64,000 nt of DNA. Source: Clostridia bacterium. Lineage in GTDB: Bacteria; Bacillota; Clostridia; Christensenellales; CAG-138. The position numbers and the translations under genes were made by a program. Below the pieces are notes generated by a model. It was given only the letters and a program-made list of their open reading frames with translations. It was not told the origin of the DNA and did not search any database. The stretch lies in contig JAEDIC010000006.1 of the NCBI GenBank assembly GCA_016292635.1, forward strand, positions 1-64,000, given 5' to 3'. Shown one piece after another: positions 51,132-59,777 of the stretch. How positions within the stretch are numbered: the first letter of the stretch is position 1; each line of letters starts with the position of its first letter.

Positions 51132-52559
51132 TTACTCAACCCTCCTCCATGTTTCAAAGGCAAGCTCCGCCCCGCCGGTGAGGGCAAAGCTGCCGCCGCC
51201 CTCGTTGCTTAGGGTAAGGGAAAATGTTCGCCCCTCGTTTTTCAGGGGAACCTCCACCACGTCGCTCTGCTCAAGGGGCAGCAGCACCCTGCTGCGGGTC
51301 TTTCCGCCGCCTATGGATACCTCCGCAATAAGGGCAGTTTCGCTGTTTTCTGAATGTCCCCTAAAGCACAGGGAGCGCATTGCCTTGACCCCGCTCTTGT
51401 CAAAAAGGTCGGTCTCGGGGGTGCGCCATCTGGCCTCTATGGGAGCGCCGTCGTAGCTTGCGCCTTCATCAAACAGGTAAACATACCGGGCGGAATTGAT
51501 AAGATACAGCCTGCCGTCCCAGGCGGCTATATCCGCAGCGCCAAAGCCCCGGCGCAGCATATAGGCCCGCCTTTGCATATCGTATTCCACTATGGCATCG
51601 CTGTTTTCATCCTCCCGGATGGTAAAATACAGCTTGCCGCGGGCCACGGCTCCCTTGGTATCCTCAACGGACGCGGAAAGCAACGTTTTCTTTATGCGCC
51701 TTGCATCCGCCATTGGGGCGGCGGTAACGCCATTAAAGCGGCAGAGGCCGCCCTTGGTCATGAAGTACAGCATATCCCCGCTGGATACAAGGGAGGTGTA
51801 TGCGGTGGTCTCAAGATCCCCATCCACCCTTTCCACGGTAAAGTTGGAAGGCTTGTCGCCGATGAGGCGGTATATGCTGCGTTTTTTGAATATCAGCAGC
51901 TGGTTGGAAAGGGTCGCTATGCCCACTATGGGATCGCCTGCGCTTTCCCCTATCTCGGCGTGACCGCCGGATACGTTTACGGAGCTTACCTCCTCGCCCC
52001 AGTCCTCGATGGTGCGGTCGCCGCCCGGAAGCTTTGACCAATACAGCCTGTTTGGATTTTCCGAATCTCCCGCAGAGAAGAGACGGTTTCGATACATGGC
52101 AAGATAGCGCACATGCGCGTCCGAATGGGTATCTGCGCTTCCGAACAGGGTGGCTGCGGTGCCGTTGTATTTGACGATGGCCTGCTCTCCGCTGCCAATC
52201 AGCAGGTAATCCACCCCGCCTATCCTGGCCTCCTCAAAATCCACCTTTCCCTGAAGAAGCCCTCCGGTGAAGGTGTAAATAAGACCCCATTCCCCATTTA
52301 TACAGGCATAAAGCTCATTGCCCGCCAGCACGATGATCCGCTCCCCGTCCGTGGTGTGAAAAAAACGCATTCGCCGTATGGGCCCCTCTCCCGGCACGGG
52401 GGCAGCGATATATCGGGTATATCCCTTTGAAACGGAAAGCTCCCCGTCCGATGTGTCCATATTGCAGGCGTCCGGGCTGTATGCCGGTGACATTCCGTTT
52501 TCACCCATGGACTGGTCTATGCCTATAAACTCGTCTATGCGGTATATCTTACGAGCCAC
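51132..52559 (-). CDS. Beta-propeller virion protein (stopper/tail type)
   Basis: A 475-aa protein opening with GTG (RBS AGGTGGTGATACC). Its pattern, DEFIGIDQS.GE..MSPAYSPDACNMDTSDGELSVSKGYTRY with repeating blades and R.L.WSK-type motifs (NRLYWSKLPGGD), is that of the propeller-like virion proteins found after adaptor genes in podo-type phages. All four isoleucines in its first 18 residues use ATA, the host preference. Probably caps the capsid vertex or forms the tail hub. Confidence 0.82.
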   Translation of the reverse strand: MARKIYRIDEFIGIDQSMGENGMSPAYSPDACNMDTSDGELSVSKGYTRYIAAPVPGEGPIRRMRFFHTTDGERIIVLAGNELYACINGEWGLIYTFTGGLLQGKVDFEEARIGGVDYLLIGSGEQAIVKYNGTAATLFGSADTHSDAHVRYLAMYRNRLFSAGDSENPNRLYWSKLPGGDRTIEDWGEEVSSVNVSGGHAEIGESAGDPIVGIATLSNQLLIFKKRSIYRLIGDKPSNFTVERVDGDLETTAYTSLVSSGDMLYFMTKGGLCRFNGVTAAPMADARRIKKTLLSASVEDTKGAVARGKLYFTIREDENSDAIVEYDMQRRAYMLRRGFGAADIAAWDGRLYLINSARYVYLFDEGASYDGAPIEARWRTPETDLFDKSGVKAMRSLCFRGHSENSETALIAEVSIGGGKTRSRVLLPLEQSDVVEVPLKNEGRTFSLTLSNEGGGSFALTGGAELAFETWRRVE

Positions 52560-52563
52560 GGTA

Positions 52564-53106
52564 TCACCACCTGTTCACTATGCGCTGGCTGTCTCCCCCG
52601 CCCAGATGGGGGCGAATGGCGGCCTTGCCCGCCTCGTACATCTGAAAGTAGATATTGCCGCCCCTCTGGAGGGAAACATCTCCCGCCGCCCTTTCCCGGC
52701 CCACAACGTAGCTGACGATAAGCCCGTGCATCCATTCGGGAATATCCGGCTCGTCGGTGCTGGCAAAAAGCTCCTTTGGTACGCAGCGGTATGTTACCTC
52801 AATGATGCCGGGCCCGCCAGAAGTGACTATCACCTCGGAGGAATCCCCGTCAAAAAACTCCTCTGAAACGCCGTTTCGTTTTACAAAAAGCACCTTGCGG
52901 CAGCCACGGGACAGCATGGCGGTGGTAAATGTGCCGTCCCTGCTGTCTATCACATCGGTGCGGCGGGGCTTGTAGGCGGCGCATATGTCGGTCACTGCAT
53001 CGTTGGCAAAGCGGGTGAACTTATCCCGCCATACGTCCATGGTCTGGGCATCGTGACCGCGGTCCAGCTGCGCCAATGCGGATACGATTATGTCATTGAG
53101 GGTCAT
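52564..53106 (-). CDS. Head-tail adaptor-like phage protein
   Basis: A 180-aa protein starting MTLNDIIVSALAQL, followed by helical FTRFANDAVTDIC and a beta domain ending in PEWMHGLIVSYVVGRERAAGDVSLQRGGNIYFQMYEAGKA, an arrangement seen in gp4/gp6-like tail adaptors of podophages. Overlaps the preceding gene by 4 bp. Placed directly before the propeller gene, as expected. Assignment by position and helix pattern, not by a named match. Confidence 0.78.
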   Translation of the reverse strand: MTLNDIIVSALAQLDRGHDAQTMDVWRDKFTRFANDAVTDICAAYKPRRTDVIDSRDGTFTTAMLSRGCRKVLFVKRNGVSEEFFDGDSSEVIVTSGGPGIIEVTYRCVPKELFASTDEPDIPEWMHGLIVSYVVGRERAAGDVSLQRGGNIYFQMYEAGKAAIRPHLGGGDSQRIVNRW

Positions 53107-53393
53107 GCGTCACCTCCGGACATCCGCCTGCCCTTATTCCCCTTGTAGGGCTTCACCTTGCGCTCCCCCATTATTTCCACCTGCTCGCTCATCTGTATGA
53201 GCTCGGCGATGGATTTGGGCAGTTCCACTATCGCACCCCGCTGAATACGGAAAAAGTAGCCGTTGATGCCGCCCTCCCATGGGGCGCCTGTGCCGTTGTC
53301 ACGGATCAGCATCTTTACCCTCTGCTGGAAAGCCAGCGCCGTGCCCATGTCTCCCTGAAGCTTGTCTATCTCCCTGTCGGTAATGTAGTTCAT
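53103..53393 (-). CDS. Small phage-operon protein
   Basis: A 96-aa basic protein (MNYITDREIDKLQGDMGTALAFQQRVKMLIRD... KPYKGNKGRR) of unknown family. It lies between the capsid gene and the adaptor gene, where head-completion proteins usually sit. RBS AGGAGTAAG. Overlaps the adaptor start by 4 bp. Confidence 0.7.
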   Translation of the reverse strand: MNYITDREIDKLQGDMGTALAFQQRVKMLIRDNGTGAPWEGGINGYFFRIQRGAIVELPKSIAELIQMSEQVEIMGERKVKPYKGNKGRRMSGGDA

Positions 53394-53758
53394 TTTTTCT
53401 TACTCCTCCTGTGCTTATCTGATCTTGTCTTTCTATTTATTTAAGAAGGGCCGGAGCATACCGTCCCGGCCCAGCTGAAAGGGATCCGCTTGTCTTTTCA
53501 TATAGAAAGAAAGCGGTAAAGAAAGCAATTCGGCACTTATGGGATTCGCCGAAAATCCATTGTATTTTCAGCGGTATATCCGGCTTTCGCCTCTCATTTC
53601 CTTTGGAAGCGGCTGAACCGTCCGCTCCCCGCCCGAAAGGGTTCGCGGTTCCGAGAGGGGAGCGGAAAACCCCATAAGGATTCTAATCGGCCATATGTGC
53701 AATCACCTGGCCGCATCTTGCGAAAATGGCATAGCCATTTTTGCGAAAAGCGAAGCCG
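53394..53758. other. Structured 365-bp gap inside the phage-derived operon
   Basis: No reading frame. It contains a GGGCCGG/CCGGCCC hairpin near 53449, a long CCGCTCCCC/GGGGAGCGG stem (53622-53665) and, next to the capsid gene, a short GCGAAAATGGC/GCCATTTTTGC hairpin. The segment around 53680-53758 may be a decayed relative of the interspersed repeat. This is the only large gap in the operon. Confidence 0.55.
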
Positions 53759-54952
53759 CTATGCGCTTACGCCATGCTCAATGCGGATTATCCACAGCTC
53801 ATTGAGTATCTTTGCGGCGTATGCGGCAACCTTTGCGCCAACGGTAGCTCGCTGATCCAGGGGATCGGAGGTGCCGGCGCTGCCATGGGGCTTGATGATT
53901 ATCTGGAGGGCGCCGCTGCCCGCAACATCCACCATGCCGTAGGCATCCTTGCCGAAGATGAGGGTGGAGTGTACGTCCACGCCCGCCTTAGTGGTGCTGT
54001 CCATTTCGCCCGCATCCTGACTGTATACGATGGCGTCCGCAGCAAGGGAAGCGGCGGCGCTCAGGGTAACAGTATTGGTTGCGGCGTCAAAGGAAGCGAT
54101 GGTGTGCTCGGCGTCGCCGATCATGATCTTATTGCCGGCGGTTGAAAGGTAGGCAACCTCCCCATCGGTGGGGGCGTTCTTCAGCACGAAGGATGCGGAA
54201 GAAGTGGTTTGGGCGTTTACCTTGTTCAGCACGCTCTGGGTGAATACCTTGGCCTCGGTGGATTCCACGAATACCACGCCGAAGAGGCGGCCGATCTCGC
54301 CGGAGTAAATCTGCTCGGCGCAGGAATACTTGGAAACATCCTGCCAGAGGGCGTCGCTCTGCAGGTCAAAGGTAGCCTCGGGGGAGCAGATGCAGATGAA
54401 GTGGGGCTTGCGGCCTTCCTCGCCAAAGGGGCGGGCCTTGGCCTTCTTAAGGGTACGTACAGCCTTGCGCACCTCGGCAACGGTCAGCTTATCCGAGGCG
54501 GTAATGGCGCTGCGGGCGGTCTTGCCGCCGGCGTACTGCACGTTGGTGCCGGCGTTCATGGCGTCTCGGGTCACCCATTCAACCACGGTGCCCAGCTGCT
54601 CGCCCAGCAGCTCCGCGCTTTCGGAAATGACCTGGTCATAGCCGGTCATATCCAGCAGATCGGATACCTCAACATATGCGCCGTACTGGGCAACCTCCAC
54701 CTCCACGTTGCTCTGCGAAAGAGCCTGTCCGGTGGGAGTAACGCCTTCCTGCAGGGCCTCTACGGCATCGTTGGCATCAAAGAGGTTCCATTTGCGGAAT
54801 TCCACCCTCTTGCCGCTGTTGCGGGGAATGGGGCGCTTCTGGCCGTACTTGGCGTGAACAAAGCGGGTCTTTGCGCTTTCCAGAAGCTGCCTGTCATAAA
54901 AGGTCTTGTTAAGCCTGGTAGTGTTGATGGTGTTTGCGGTAGTGTTGGTCAT
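53759..54952 (-). CDS. N4-gp56 family phage major capsid protein
   Basis: A 397-aa HK97-fold major capsid protein of the N4-gp56 type. It starts MTNTTAN..NTTRLNKTFYDRQLLESAKTRFVHAKYGQKRPIPRNSGKRVEFRKWNLF, has VTRDAMNAG and FICICSPEATFDLQ.. WQDVSKY, with a C-terminal VDVHSTLIFGKDAYG...DPLDQRATVGAKVAAYAAKILNELWIIRIEHG. All features match the family. RBS AAGGAGAAC. No premature stop or frameshift. It is the second gene of the operon, after a scaffold-like gene. Confidence 0.93.
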   Translation of the reverse strand: MTNTTANTINTTRLNKTFYDRQLLESAKTRFVHAKYGQKRPIPRNSGKRVEFRKWNLFDANDAVEALQEGVTPTGQALSQSNVEVEVAQYGAYVEVSDLLDMTGYDQVISESAELLGEQLGTVVEWVTRDAMNAGTNVQYAGGKTARSAITASDKLTVAEVRKAVRTLKKAKARPFGEEGRKPHFICICSPEATFDLQSDALWQDVSKYSCAEQIYSGEIGRLFGVVFVESTEAKVFTQSVLNKVNAQTTSSASFVLKNAPTDGEVAYLSTAGNKIMIGDAEHTIASFDAATNTVTLSAAASLAADAIVYSQDAGEMDSTTKAGVDVHSTLIFGKDAYGMVDVAGSGALQIIIKPHGSAGTSDPLDQRATVGAKVAAYAAKILNELWIIRIEHGVSA

Positions 54953-54977
54953 TTTTGTTCTCCTTTCCTTGTGTGTG

Positions 54978-55541
54978 TTACAGTGTTGCCCTGCGTCCCT
55001 CGGCTGCGGCCTTCATAAGGCGCTCCTTTATCTCCCGGAACTGGGCGGAGGGCATATTCGCGTAGTCCGTCTGTGCCTCGGCAGGAACATCTCCCCTTAT
55101 GGGAGTGGGCAGGGCCCGGCGGGCGGCTATCTTTTCCATGATGTCCTGTGCGCCAAGCTCCCTCTCCCTCTTTGCGTTCTCCTCCATGCGGCACTCTGCG
55201 GCATACAGCCTGAGGGCGGCCTTTACGGGCATCTCAAGGAGCATTTTTACGAACCTTTCATCCTCAAGGTACGCCTCAACGTCCTCCTGAAGTTCCCCCG
55301 CTTCCCCGAGGCGGATAAGGTCGTTTGCGGCTCTGGCGCTGATGGCCGCCAGTCCCCTGGGCATACCGCCCCCGTCCAGCAGCATGGCTGCCGCCGCCGC
55401 CTGATCCATGCCCGTATCAAGGCATACGCTCTCGATGAGCTGCCTGCCTATGATATAGGCGGGCTCCGCCTCCGAAAGGCTCCTGGCCATATCCAGCAGC
55501 TCGCCCTCGGTAACAAGGCCGGTGTCTTTTCTCTGCTTCAT
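54978..55541 (-). CDS. Scaffold-like helical protein upstream of capsid
   Basis: A 187-aa charged, almost entirely helical protein (LLDMARSLSEAEPAYIIGRQLIESV.. AGELQEDVEAYLEDERFVKMLLEMPVKAALRLYAAECRMEENAKRERELGAQD). Size, charge and position directly before a capsid gene fit a capsid scaffold, although sequence alone does not prove it. RBS GGGAGG. First gene of the operon, with a strong promoter upstream. Confidence 0.75.
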   Translation of the reverse strand: MKQRKDTGLVTEGELLDMARSLSEAEPAYIIGRQLIESVCLDTGMDQAAAAAMLLDGGGMPRGLAAISARAANDLIRLGEAGELQEDVEAYLEDERFVKMLLEMPVKAALRLYAAECRMEENAKRERELGAQDIMEKIAARRALPTPIRGDVPAEAQTDYANMPSAQFREIKERLMKAAAEGRRATL

Positions 55542-55705
55542 TCTTTTCCTCCCATCAAAAAAAGCGCCCCCCGAAGCCGGGAACGCTCTCTTCTGCCTGT
55601 TGTGCGGTCAGGCTGCCGTTTTATTGAATGGAAAACCGGCGGGCACAAAAACGGACCCAAACAAAAAACCGGCGGCCTTTTTGCCCCCGGTTTTCCACCA
55701 TGGAT

Positions 55706-55735
55706 ATTATAACCCGACCAATTGTTCGATGTAAA
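55706..55735 (-). promoter_or_regulatory. Promoter of the phage-derived operon
   Basis: On the minus strand TTTACA (55730-55735), 18-bp spacer, TATAAT (55706-55711), about 165 bp upstream of the scaffold-like gene. The leader contains an AAAACCGGC/GCCCCCGGTTTT-type hairpin. Confidence 0.7.
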
Positions 55736-55833
55736 GTGCAACTTGGCGGCATAAAAACGGCAGCTTTCGTGCATAAACTTCTTGCCGATAAACGGGGATT
55801 TGCCTTATAATTTGCCTTGAGGTGAACGCATTT

Positions 55834-56568
55834 ATGATGGACTATTTCTGGAATTCAAAAGAAAACATACCCGAAGGGCTTGGGTTTAAGCTTTTTGGCG
55901 GCACCCATTTGTGCTGGCTTCTGGCGGCCCTTATCACCTTTGTGATATGCTGTGTATTATATAGGTTTCTCTCGGAAAAGCACAGGCGCTTTTTCCTGCG
56001 CTTTGTGGCGGTGCTGATGGTGGTAATGGAAATATTAAAGAACATTATACTGCTCATCACCGGCGAGTGGTATCCGGATCATCTGCCCCTGCACCTTTGC
56101 GGCATAAACATATTCGTATGCCTGTGGCATTCCATTAAGCCAAACTCCCTGAACCGTGAGCTGCTGTATGCCCTTGGCATGCCCGGGGCCATGGCGGCGC
56201 TGCTGTTTTCAAACTGGACGATGCTGCCCTGCATGAATTTTTTCCATATACACAGCTTTGTTGTGCATATACTGCTGGTGATGTATCCCCTTGTGCTGCT
56301 GTTTTCCCATGAGCTGAGGCCGGATGTGAAGCAGCTGCCCAAATGCCTTCTGTTTTTGCTTGCCGCGGGCATCCCCCTCTTCTTCCTGAACAAGGCGCTG
56401 GATACCAACTTTATGTTCCTTAACCGGGCGGATACCGGCAATCCCCTCTCCCTGTTTGAAGCCTGGCTGGGCCGCCCATGGTATATCATAGGTTACATTC
56501 CCCTTATATCGGTGGTGTGGTTCCTTATGTACTTGCCCTGGAGCATGGCAAAAAAGAAGCAATTGTAA
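55834..56568 (+). CDS. TIGR02206 (YwaF) family integral membrane protein
   Basis: A 244-aa membrane protein with six to seven transmembrane helices. It matches the TIGR02206/YwaF family (WYPDHLPLHLCGINIFVCLWHS, LYALGMPGAMAALLFSNW, FNFFHIHSF near the middle). The start at 55834 follows AGGTG; an in-frame GTG 12 bp earlier is less likely. Function unknown. It is divergent from the phage-derived operon and precedes the copper ATPase gene. Confidence 0.88.
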   Translation: MMDYFWNSKENIPEGLGFKLFGGTHLCWLLAALITFVICCVLYRFLSEKHRRFFLRFVAVLMVVMEILKNIILLITGEWYPDHLPLHLCGINIFVCLWHSIKPNSLNRELLYALGMPGAMAALLFSNWTMLPCMNFFHIHSFVVHILLVMYPLVLLFSHELRPDVKQLPKCLLFLLAAGIPLFFLNKALDTNFMFLNRADTGNPLSLFEAWLGRPWYIIGYIPLISVVWFLMYLPWSMAKKKQL

Positions 56569-56621
56569 AAATCTTGGCGGGCCCACAAGGAGTCCGCTTT
56601 TTTTATGGATTTTTAATAATA

Positions 56622-56635
56622 TATAATGTTATAAT
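56622..56635 (+). promoter_or_regulatory. Promoter -10 abutting the start of copA
   Basis: Two TATAAT hexamers (56622-56627 and 56630-56635) lie directly before the ATG at 56636, and there is no Shine-Dalgarno. A leaderless transcript is implied if either works as the -10. No clear -35. Confidence 0.5.
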
Positions 56636-59098
56636 ATGGCCATGGAAAAGAGAAAATACGAAATAACCGGTATGTCCTGCGCGGCCTGCGCCGCGCGGGT
56701 GGAAAAAGCTGTAAACAGCCTGCCCGTTGGGGAGGCTGTGGTCAGCCTTATGCAAAATCGCCTTACCGTGACCCTTGACCCGGATAAGGTGACGGACGAT
56801 GCCATCATAGCCGCAGTTGAAGCGGCGGGGTATGGAGCAATGGTTTCCGGCGGGGACCGCACCGTTGATCTTGCGGGGGAGGAAAAGCGCACCCGCAGGC
56901 GGCTGTGGCTGTCCGTAGCCTTTTTAATGGCGCTGATGGCGATATCCATGCAGCATATGTTCGGCTACCATCTGCCCGGTTTCCTTGGCGACCCTCTGGG
57001 CAACGCCGTTACCCAGCTGATACTTACCCTGCCCATAGTATACCTTAACCGGGCGTACTTCACCGGCGGCATACCCGCCCTGACTCGGGGCGGTCCAAAT
57101 ATGGACTCACTGGTTGCGGTGGGCAGCGGCGCTTCCCTGCTCTACGGCCTTTATGCCACAATAAAGATAGCCATGGGTGATATTTCCTTCTCCCATCAGC
57201 TTTATTTTGAGTCCGCCGCCATGATACTTACCCTGGTCACCGTGGGCAAATATCTTGAGCGCAGGGCAAGGGGGCAAACCGGCGCCTCCATACAGAAGCT
57301 CATGGACCTTGCTCCCAAAACCGCCACCGTTGTGGCAGAGGGCGAGGAGCGCATAGTTCAGGTAAAGGATCTGTCCATAGGTGATATTATATTGGTAAAG
57401 CCCGGACAGCGCATCCCTGTGGACGGCCGTATCACCTCCGGCGGCAGCAGCGTGGATGAATCCGCCCTTACAGGCGAAAGCATTCCCGTATATAAACAGC
57501 CCGGCGATAAGGTATACTCGGGCACTATGAACGGGGCAGGCAGCATATACTTTGCCGCAGAGCGTGTCGGCGAGGATACAACCCTTTCCGGCATGATACG
57601 CCTTGTTGAGGAAGCCGCCGCCAGCAAAGCCCCCATCGCACGTCTTGCGGACAAGGTTGCTGGGGTATTCGTTCCCGTGGTAATGTCCATTGCGGCGGTT
57701 GCCGCCGTGGTTTGGCTAATGGTTGGGCAAACTCCGGAATTTGCCCTGTCCATAGGCATATCCGTGCTGGTGGTCTCCTGTCCCTGCGCCCTGGGCCTCG
57801 CCACCCCCGTTGCCATAATGGCGGGCACCGGCAAGGGCGCCGAACAGGGCATACTCATCACCTCCGCCGAGGCCCTTGAGACTCTGCACAAGGTAAAAAC
57901 CGTAGTGCTGGATAAAACCGGCACCCTTACCGTTGGCAAGCCCAGGGTGACCGATGTTATCCCCACCGACGACAAAGCTGCCCTCATCTCCGCCGCTGTT
58001 GCCCTTGAAAAGGGCAGCGAGCATCCCCTTGCGGGAGCTGTTACCGCCCTTGGGGATAGCGAGCTTGTGGTGGAGGGTTTCCGCTCCATTTCCGGAAAAG
58101 GCGTTAGCGGCAGCATAGATGGCATTGAGCACCTTGCGGGCAACGCCGCCCTTATGGGCGAATACGGCATTGACGTATCCCATATGTCGGATACCGCCGC
58201 AAAGCTCATGTCGGAGGGTAAAACTCTGCTGTATGTGTCCCACGGCAATGAGCTTATGGGCCTCATCGCCTGTGCGGACGTTATAAAGCCCACCTCCGCA
58301 GACGCCCTCCGTGCTTTTGAGGATATGGGCATATCCACCGTAATGCTCACCGGCGATACACCCGTTACCGCCGAGGCAATAAAGAATCAGCTTGGCATGG
58401 CAACGGCCTGCGCCGGCGTTCTTCCCGCAGACAAGGCCCGAATAGTGGGCGAGCTTAAGGAGAAGGGCGTTACCGCCATGATAGGCGACGGCATAAACGA
58501 CGCCCCCGCCCTTGCCACCGCCGACGTTGGCTTAGCCATAGGCGCGGGCACGGATATCGCTATCGAAGCGGCGGGCGTAGTTCTGATGCGCAGTGACCTT
58601 ATGGACGCCGTAAGCGCCGTTGAGCTTTCCCGTGCGGTAATACGCAATATAAAGGAAAACCTTTTCTGGGCGTTCATTTACAATGTCATCGGCATCCCCA
58701 TTGCGGCTGGAGTGTTCTATTCCGCATTGGGCTGGAAGATGTCCCCCATGTTCGGCGCGGCGGCAATGAGCATGAGCTCTGTCTGCGTCTGTCTGAATGC
58801 CCTTAGGCTGCTTCGCTTTAAGCCCAAGCACGCCAGTAAAGCACATAATGCAGTTGAAACAAACAGCAATATAACGGAGGAAACCCAAATGACAAAGACT
58901 ATCATAATTACCGGCATGACGTGCCCCCATTGCTCCGGCAGAGTGCATAAGGCCCTCGCCGCCATCCCCGGCGTATCTGCCGCCGATGTAAGCCATGAAA
59001 CCGGCAAAGCCGTGGTGACCCTTGCCGATGAAGTAAACGTTGACCTGCTCACCGCCGCCGTTGTTGACGCAGGCTATGAGGTAGTGGGCGTGGAATAG
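56636..59098 (+). CDS. copA: Copper-translocating P-type ATPase with fused C-terminal CopZ-like domain
   Basis: An 820-aa PIB-ATPase: N-terminal HMA (GMSCAACAARVE, Cys15/Cys18), eight transmembrane helices with the Cu+ CPC motif (VSCPCALG), the phosphorylation loop DKTGTLT, the HP locus SEHPLAG and GDGINDAP. Unusually, a second HMA domain follows the last helix after an Ala/His/Asn linker (MTKTIIITGMTCPHCSGRV, Cys763/Cys766) as a 69-aa module. In front of its ATG is GGAGG eight bases upstream. It exports Cu+. M3 is an alternative start. Confidence 0.93.
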   Translation: MAMEKRKYEITGMSCAACAARVEKAVNSLPVGEAVVSLMQNRLTVTLDPDKVTDDAIIAAVEAAGYGAMVSGGDRTVDLAGEEKRTRRRLWLSVAFLMALMAISMQHMFGYHLPGFLGDPLGNAVTQLILTLPIVYLNRAYFTGGIPALTRGGPNMDSLVAVGSGASLLYGLYATIKIAMGDISFSHQLYFESAAMILTLVTVGKYLERRARGQTGASIQKLMDLAPKTATVVAEGEERIVQVKDLSIGDIILVKPGQRIPVDGRITSGGSSVDESALTGESIPVYKQPGDKVYSGTMNGAGSIYFAAERVGEDTTLSGMIRLVEEAAASKAPIARLADKVAGVFVPVVMSIAAVAAVVWLMVGQTPEFALSIGISVLVVSCPCALGLATPVAIMAGTGKGAEQGILITSAEALETLHKVKTVVLDKTGTLTVGKPRVTDVIPTDDKAALISAAVALEKGSEHPLAGAVTALGDSELVVEGFRSISGKGVSGSIDGIEHLAGNAALMGEYGIDVSHMSDTAAKLMSEGKTLLYVSHGNELMGLIACADVIKPTSADALRAFEDMGISTVMLTGDTPVTAEAIKNQLGMATACAGVLPADKARIVGELKEKGVTAMIGDGINDAPALATADVGLAIGAGTDIAIEAAGVVLMRSDLMDAVSAVELSRAVIRNIKENLFWAFIYNVIGIPIAAGVFYSALGWKMSPMFGAAAMSMSSVCVCLNALRLLRFKPKHASKAHNAVETNSNITEETQMTKTIIITGMTCPHCSGRVHKALAAIPGVSAADVSHETGKAVVTLADEVNVDLLTAAVVDAGYEVVGVE
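58889..59098 (+). CDS. copZ: Putative internally initiated CopZ-like copper chaperone
   Basis: In-frame ATG at codon 752 of copA with a consensus GGAGG (58876-58880) and 8-bp spacing. The product would be 69 aa, the exact length of a free CopZ, with GMTCPHC. E. coli makes a CopA-derived chaperone by frameshifting; here internal initiation would achieve the same. Alternatively the RBS is a relic of a former separate gene whose stop was lost. Confidence 0.5.
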   Translation: MTKTIIITGMTCPHCSGRVHKALAAIPGVSAADVSHETGKAVVTLADEVNVDLLTAAVVDAGYEVVGVE

Positions 59099-59216
59099 CC
59101 TGCACATATGCTGTGCGGTCTTTCAGCTCCTTTACCCATTCCGCCTTCGGGTCATAGGGGATGCACCGGATACCGCCTATGACGAGCTGCTGAAATAGCA
59201 CAGCCAAGCAAAAAAC

Positions 59217-59242
59217 CGTCCGGACGCATATGCGTCCGGACG
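59217..59242. terminator. Perfect palindromic bidirectional terminator
   Basis: CGTCCGGACGCAT and its complement (26 bp), T7 on the plus strand and T6 on the minus strand. It ends both copA and the SRP RNA. Confidence 0.9.
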
Positions 59243-59259
59243 ATATTTTTTTATTAAGA

Positions 59260-59534
59260 TACCGCGCACCCGCCCCTCGATAACGCTCCCCATGGGCGCT
59301 GTTCTGTCAGGTGGCTACTCCCGGGCAGCCCCGCGGCACACCCGCTCAGCCGTTTAATGCTGCTGCCTTCCGGCCCTGACATGGTTCACAGAGGCTGGTT
59401 GCACGGGACCCGGGTATCAATGCTCCTTAACAGAGGCTGCCCCACAAAGGCGTACCTCAAGGCGGGGATTCGGCCCTGCTGTAGCGGATCGCAGGTTCAG
59501 GGCACCGCTAACTCCCCGCTTAGCGCGGCAAGGA
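59260..59534 (-). ncRNA. ffs: Signal recognition particle RNA, large bacterial type
   Basis: About 275 nt on the minus strand. It begins CTTGCCGCGCTAAGCGGGGA and contains the Alu-domain TGCCCTGAACCTGCGATCCG and the core GTCAGGGCCGGAAGGCAGCA, closely following the Bacillus scRNA layout. The terminal stem CCGCGC/GCGCGG pairs the ends. It partners Ffh at the membrane. Confidence 0.95.
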
Positions 59535-59587
59535 TATTGTAACAAGGGGAAGGAAAATAGTCAACGGCAAAACATAGGCGAAAAAGC

Positions 59588-59663
59588 AAAAAAACGGCTT
59601 TGGTTTCCCAAAGCCGCTAAAACTTGTTGTCCTTGATTGAAAGGGAACTTGTTTCTCACTTGC
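59588..59663 (-). ncRNA. Putative small RNA, copy 1
   Basis: A -10 (TATAAT, minus strand, 59670-59675) is followed by about 76 nt that end in an intrinsic terminator: CGGCTTTGG/CCAAAGCCG, then T7. The 5' part (ACTTGCAAGTGAGAAACAAG...) is almost identical to a second copy at 60978-61050, while the terminator stem differs but remains paired. No coding frame. Confidence 0.5.
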
Positions 59664-59745
59664 AAGTATATTATAACCTGCCCTAAGGGTTATTTCATCA
59701 CAAAAGTATTACAATCCCATCAAACTTTGATTAAGTTTTAATTTA
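59634..59745 (-). repeat. 105-bp direct repeat, copy A
   Basis: About 105 bp around 59634-59745 matches 61021-61126 with few changes. It covers the promoter and 5' part of the putative small RNA. Confidence 0.85.
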
Positions 59746-59777
59746 ATATTTGCATATTTTATAAGATTCCGGCTGTT

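Noticed and set aside
51132..52559. Portal protein candidate
   Set aside because: Shows repeated beta-blade pattern, not the helical clip/stem/wing layout of portals, and lies after the adaptor gene.
59099..59216. Short coding fragment after copA
   Set aside because: An open stretch on the minus strand without start codon or RBS; too short to support.
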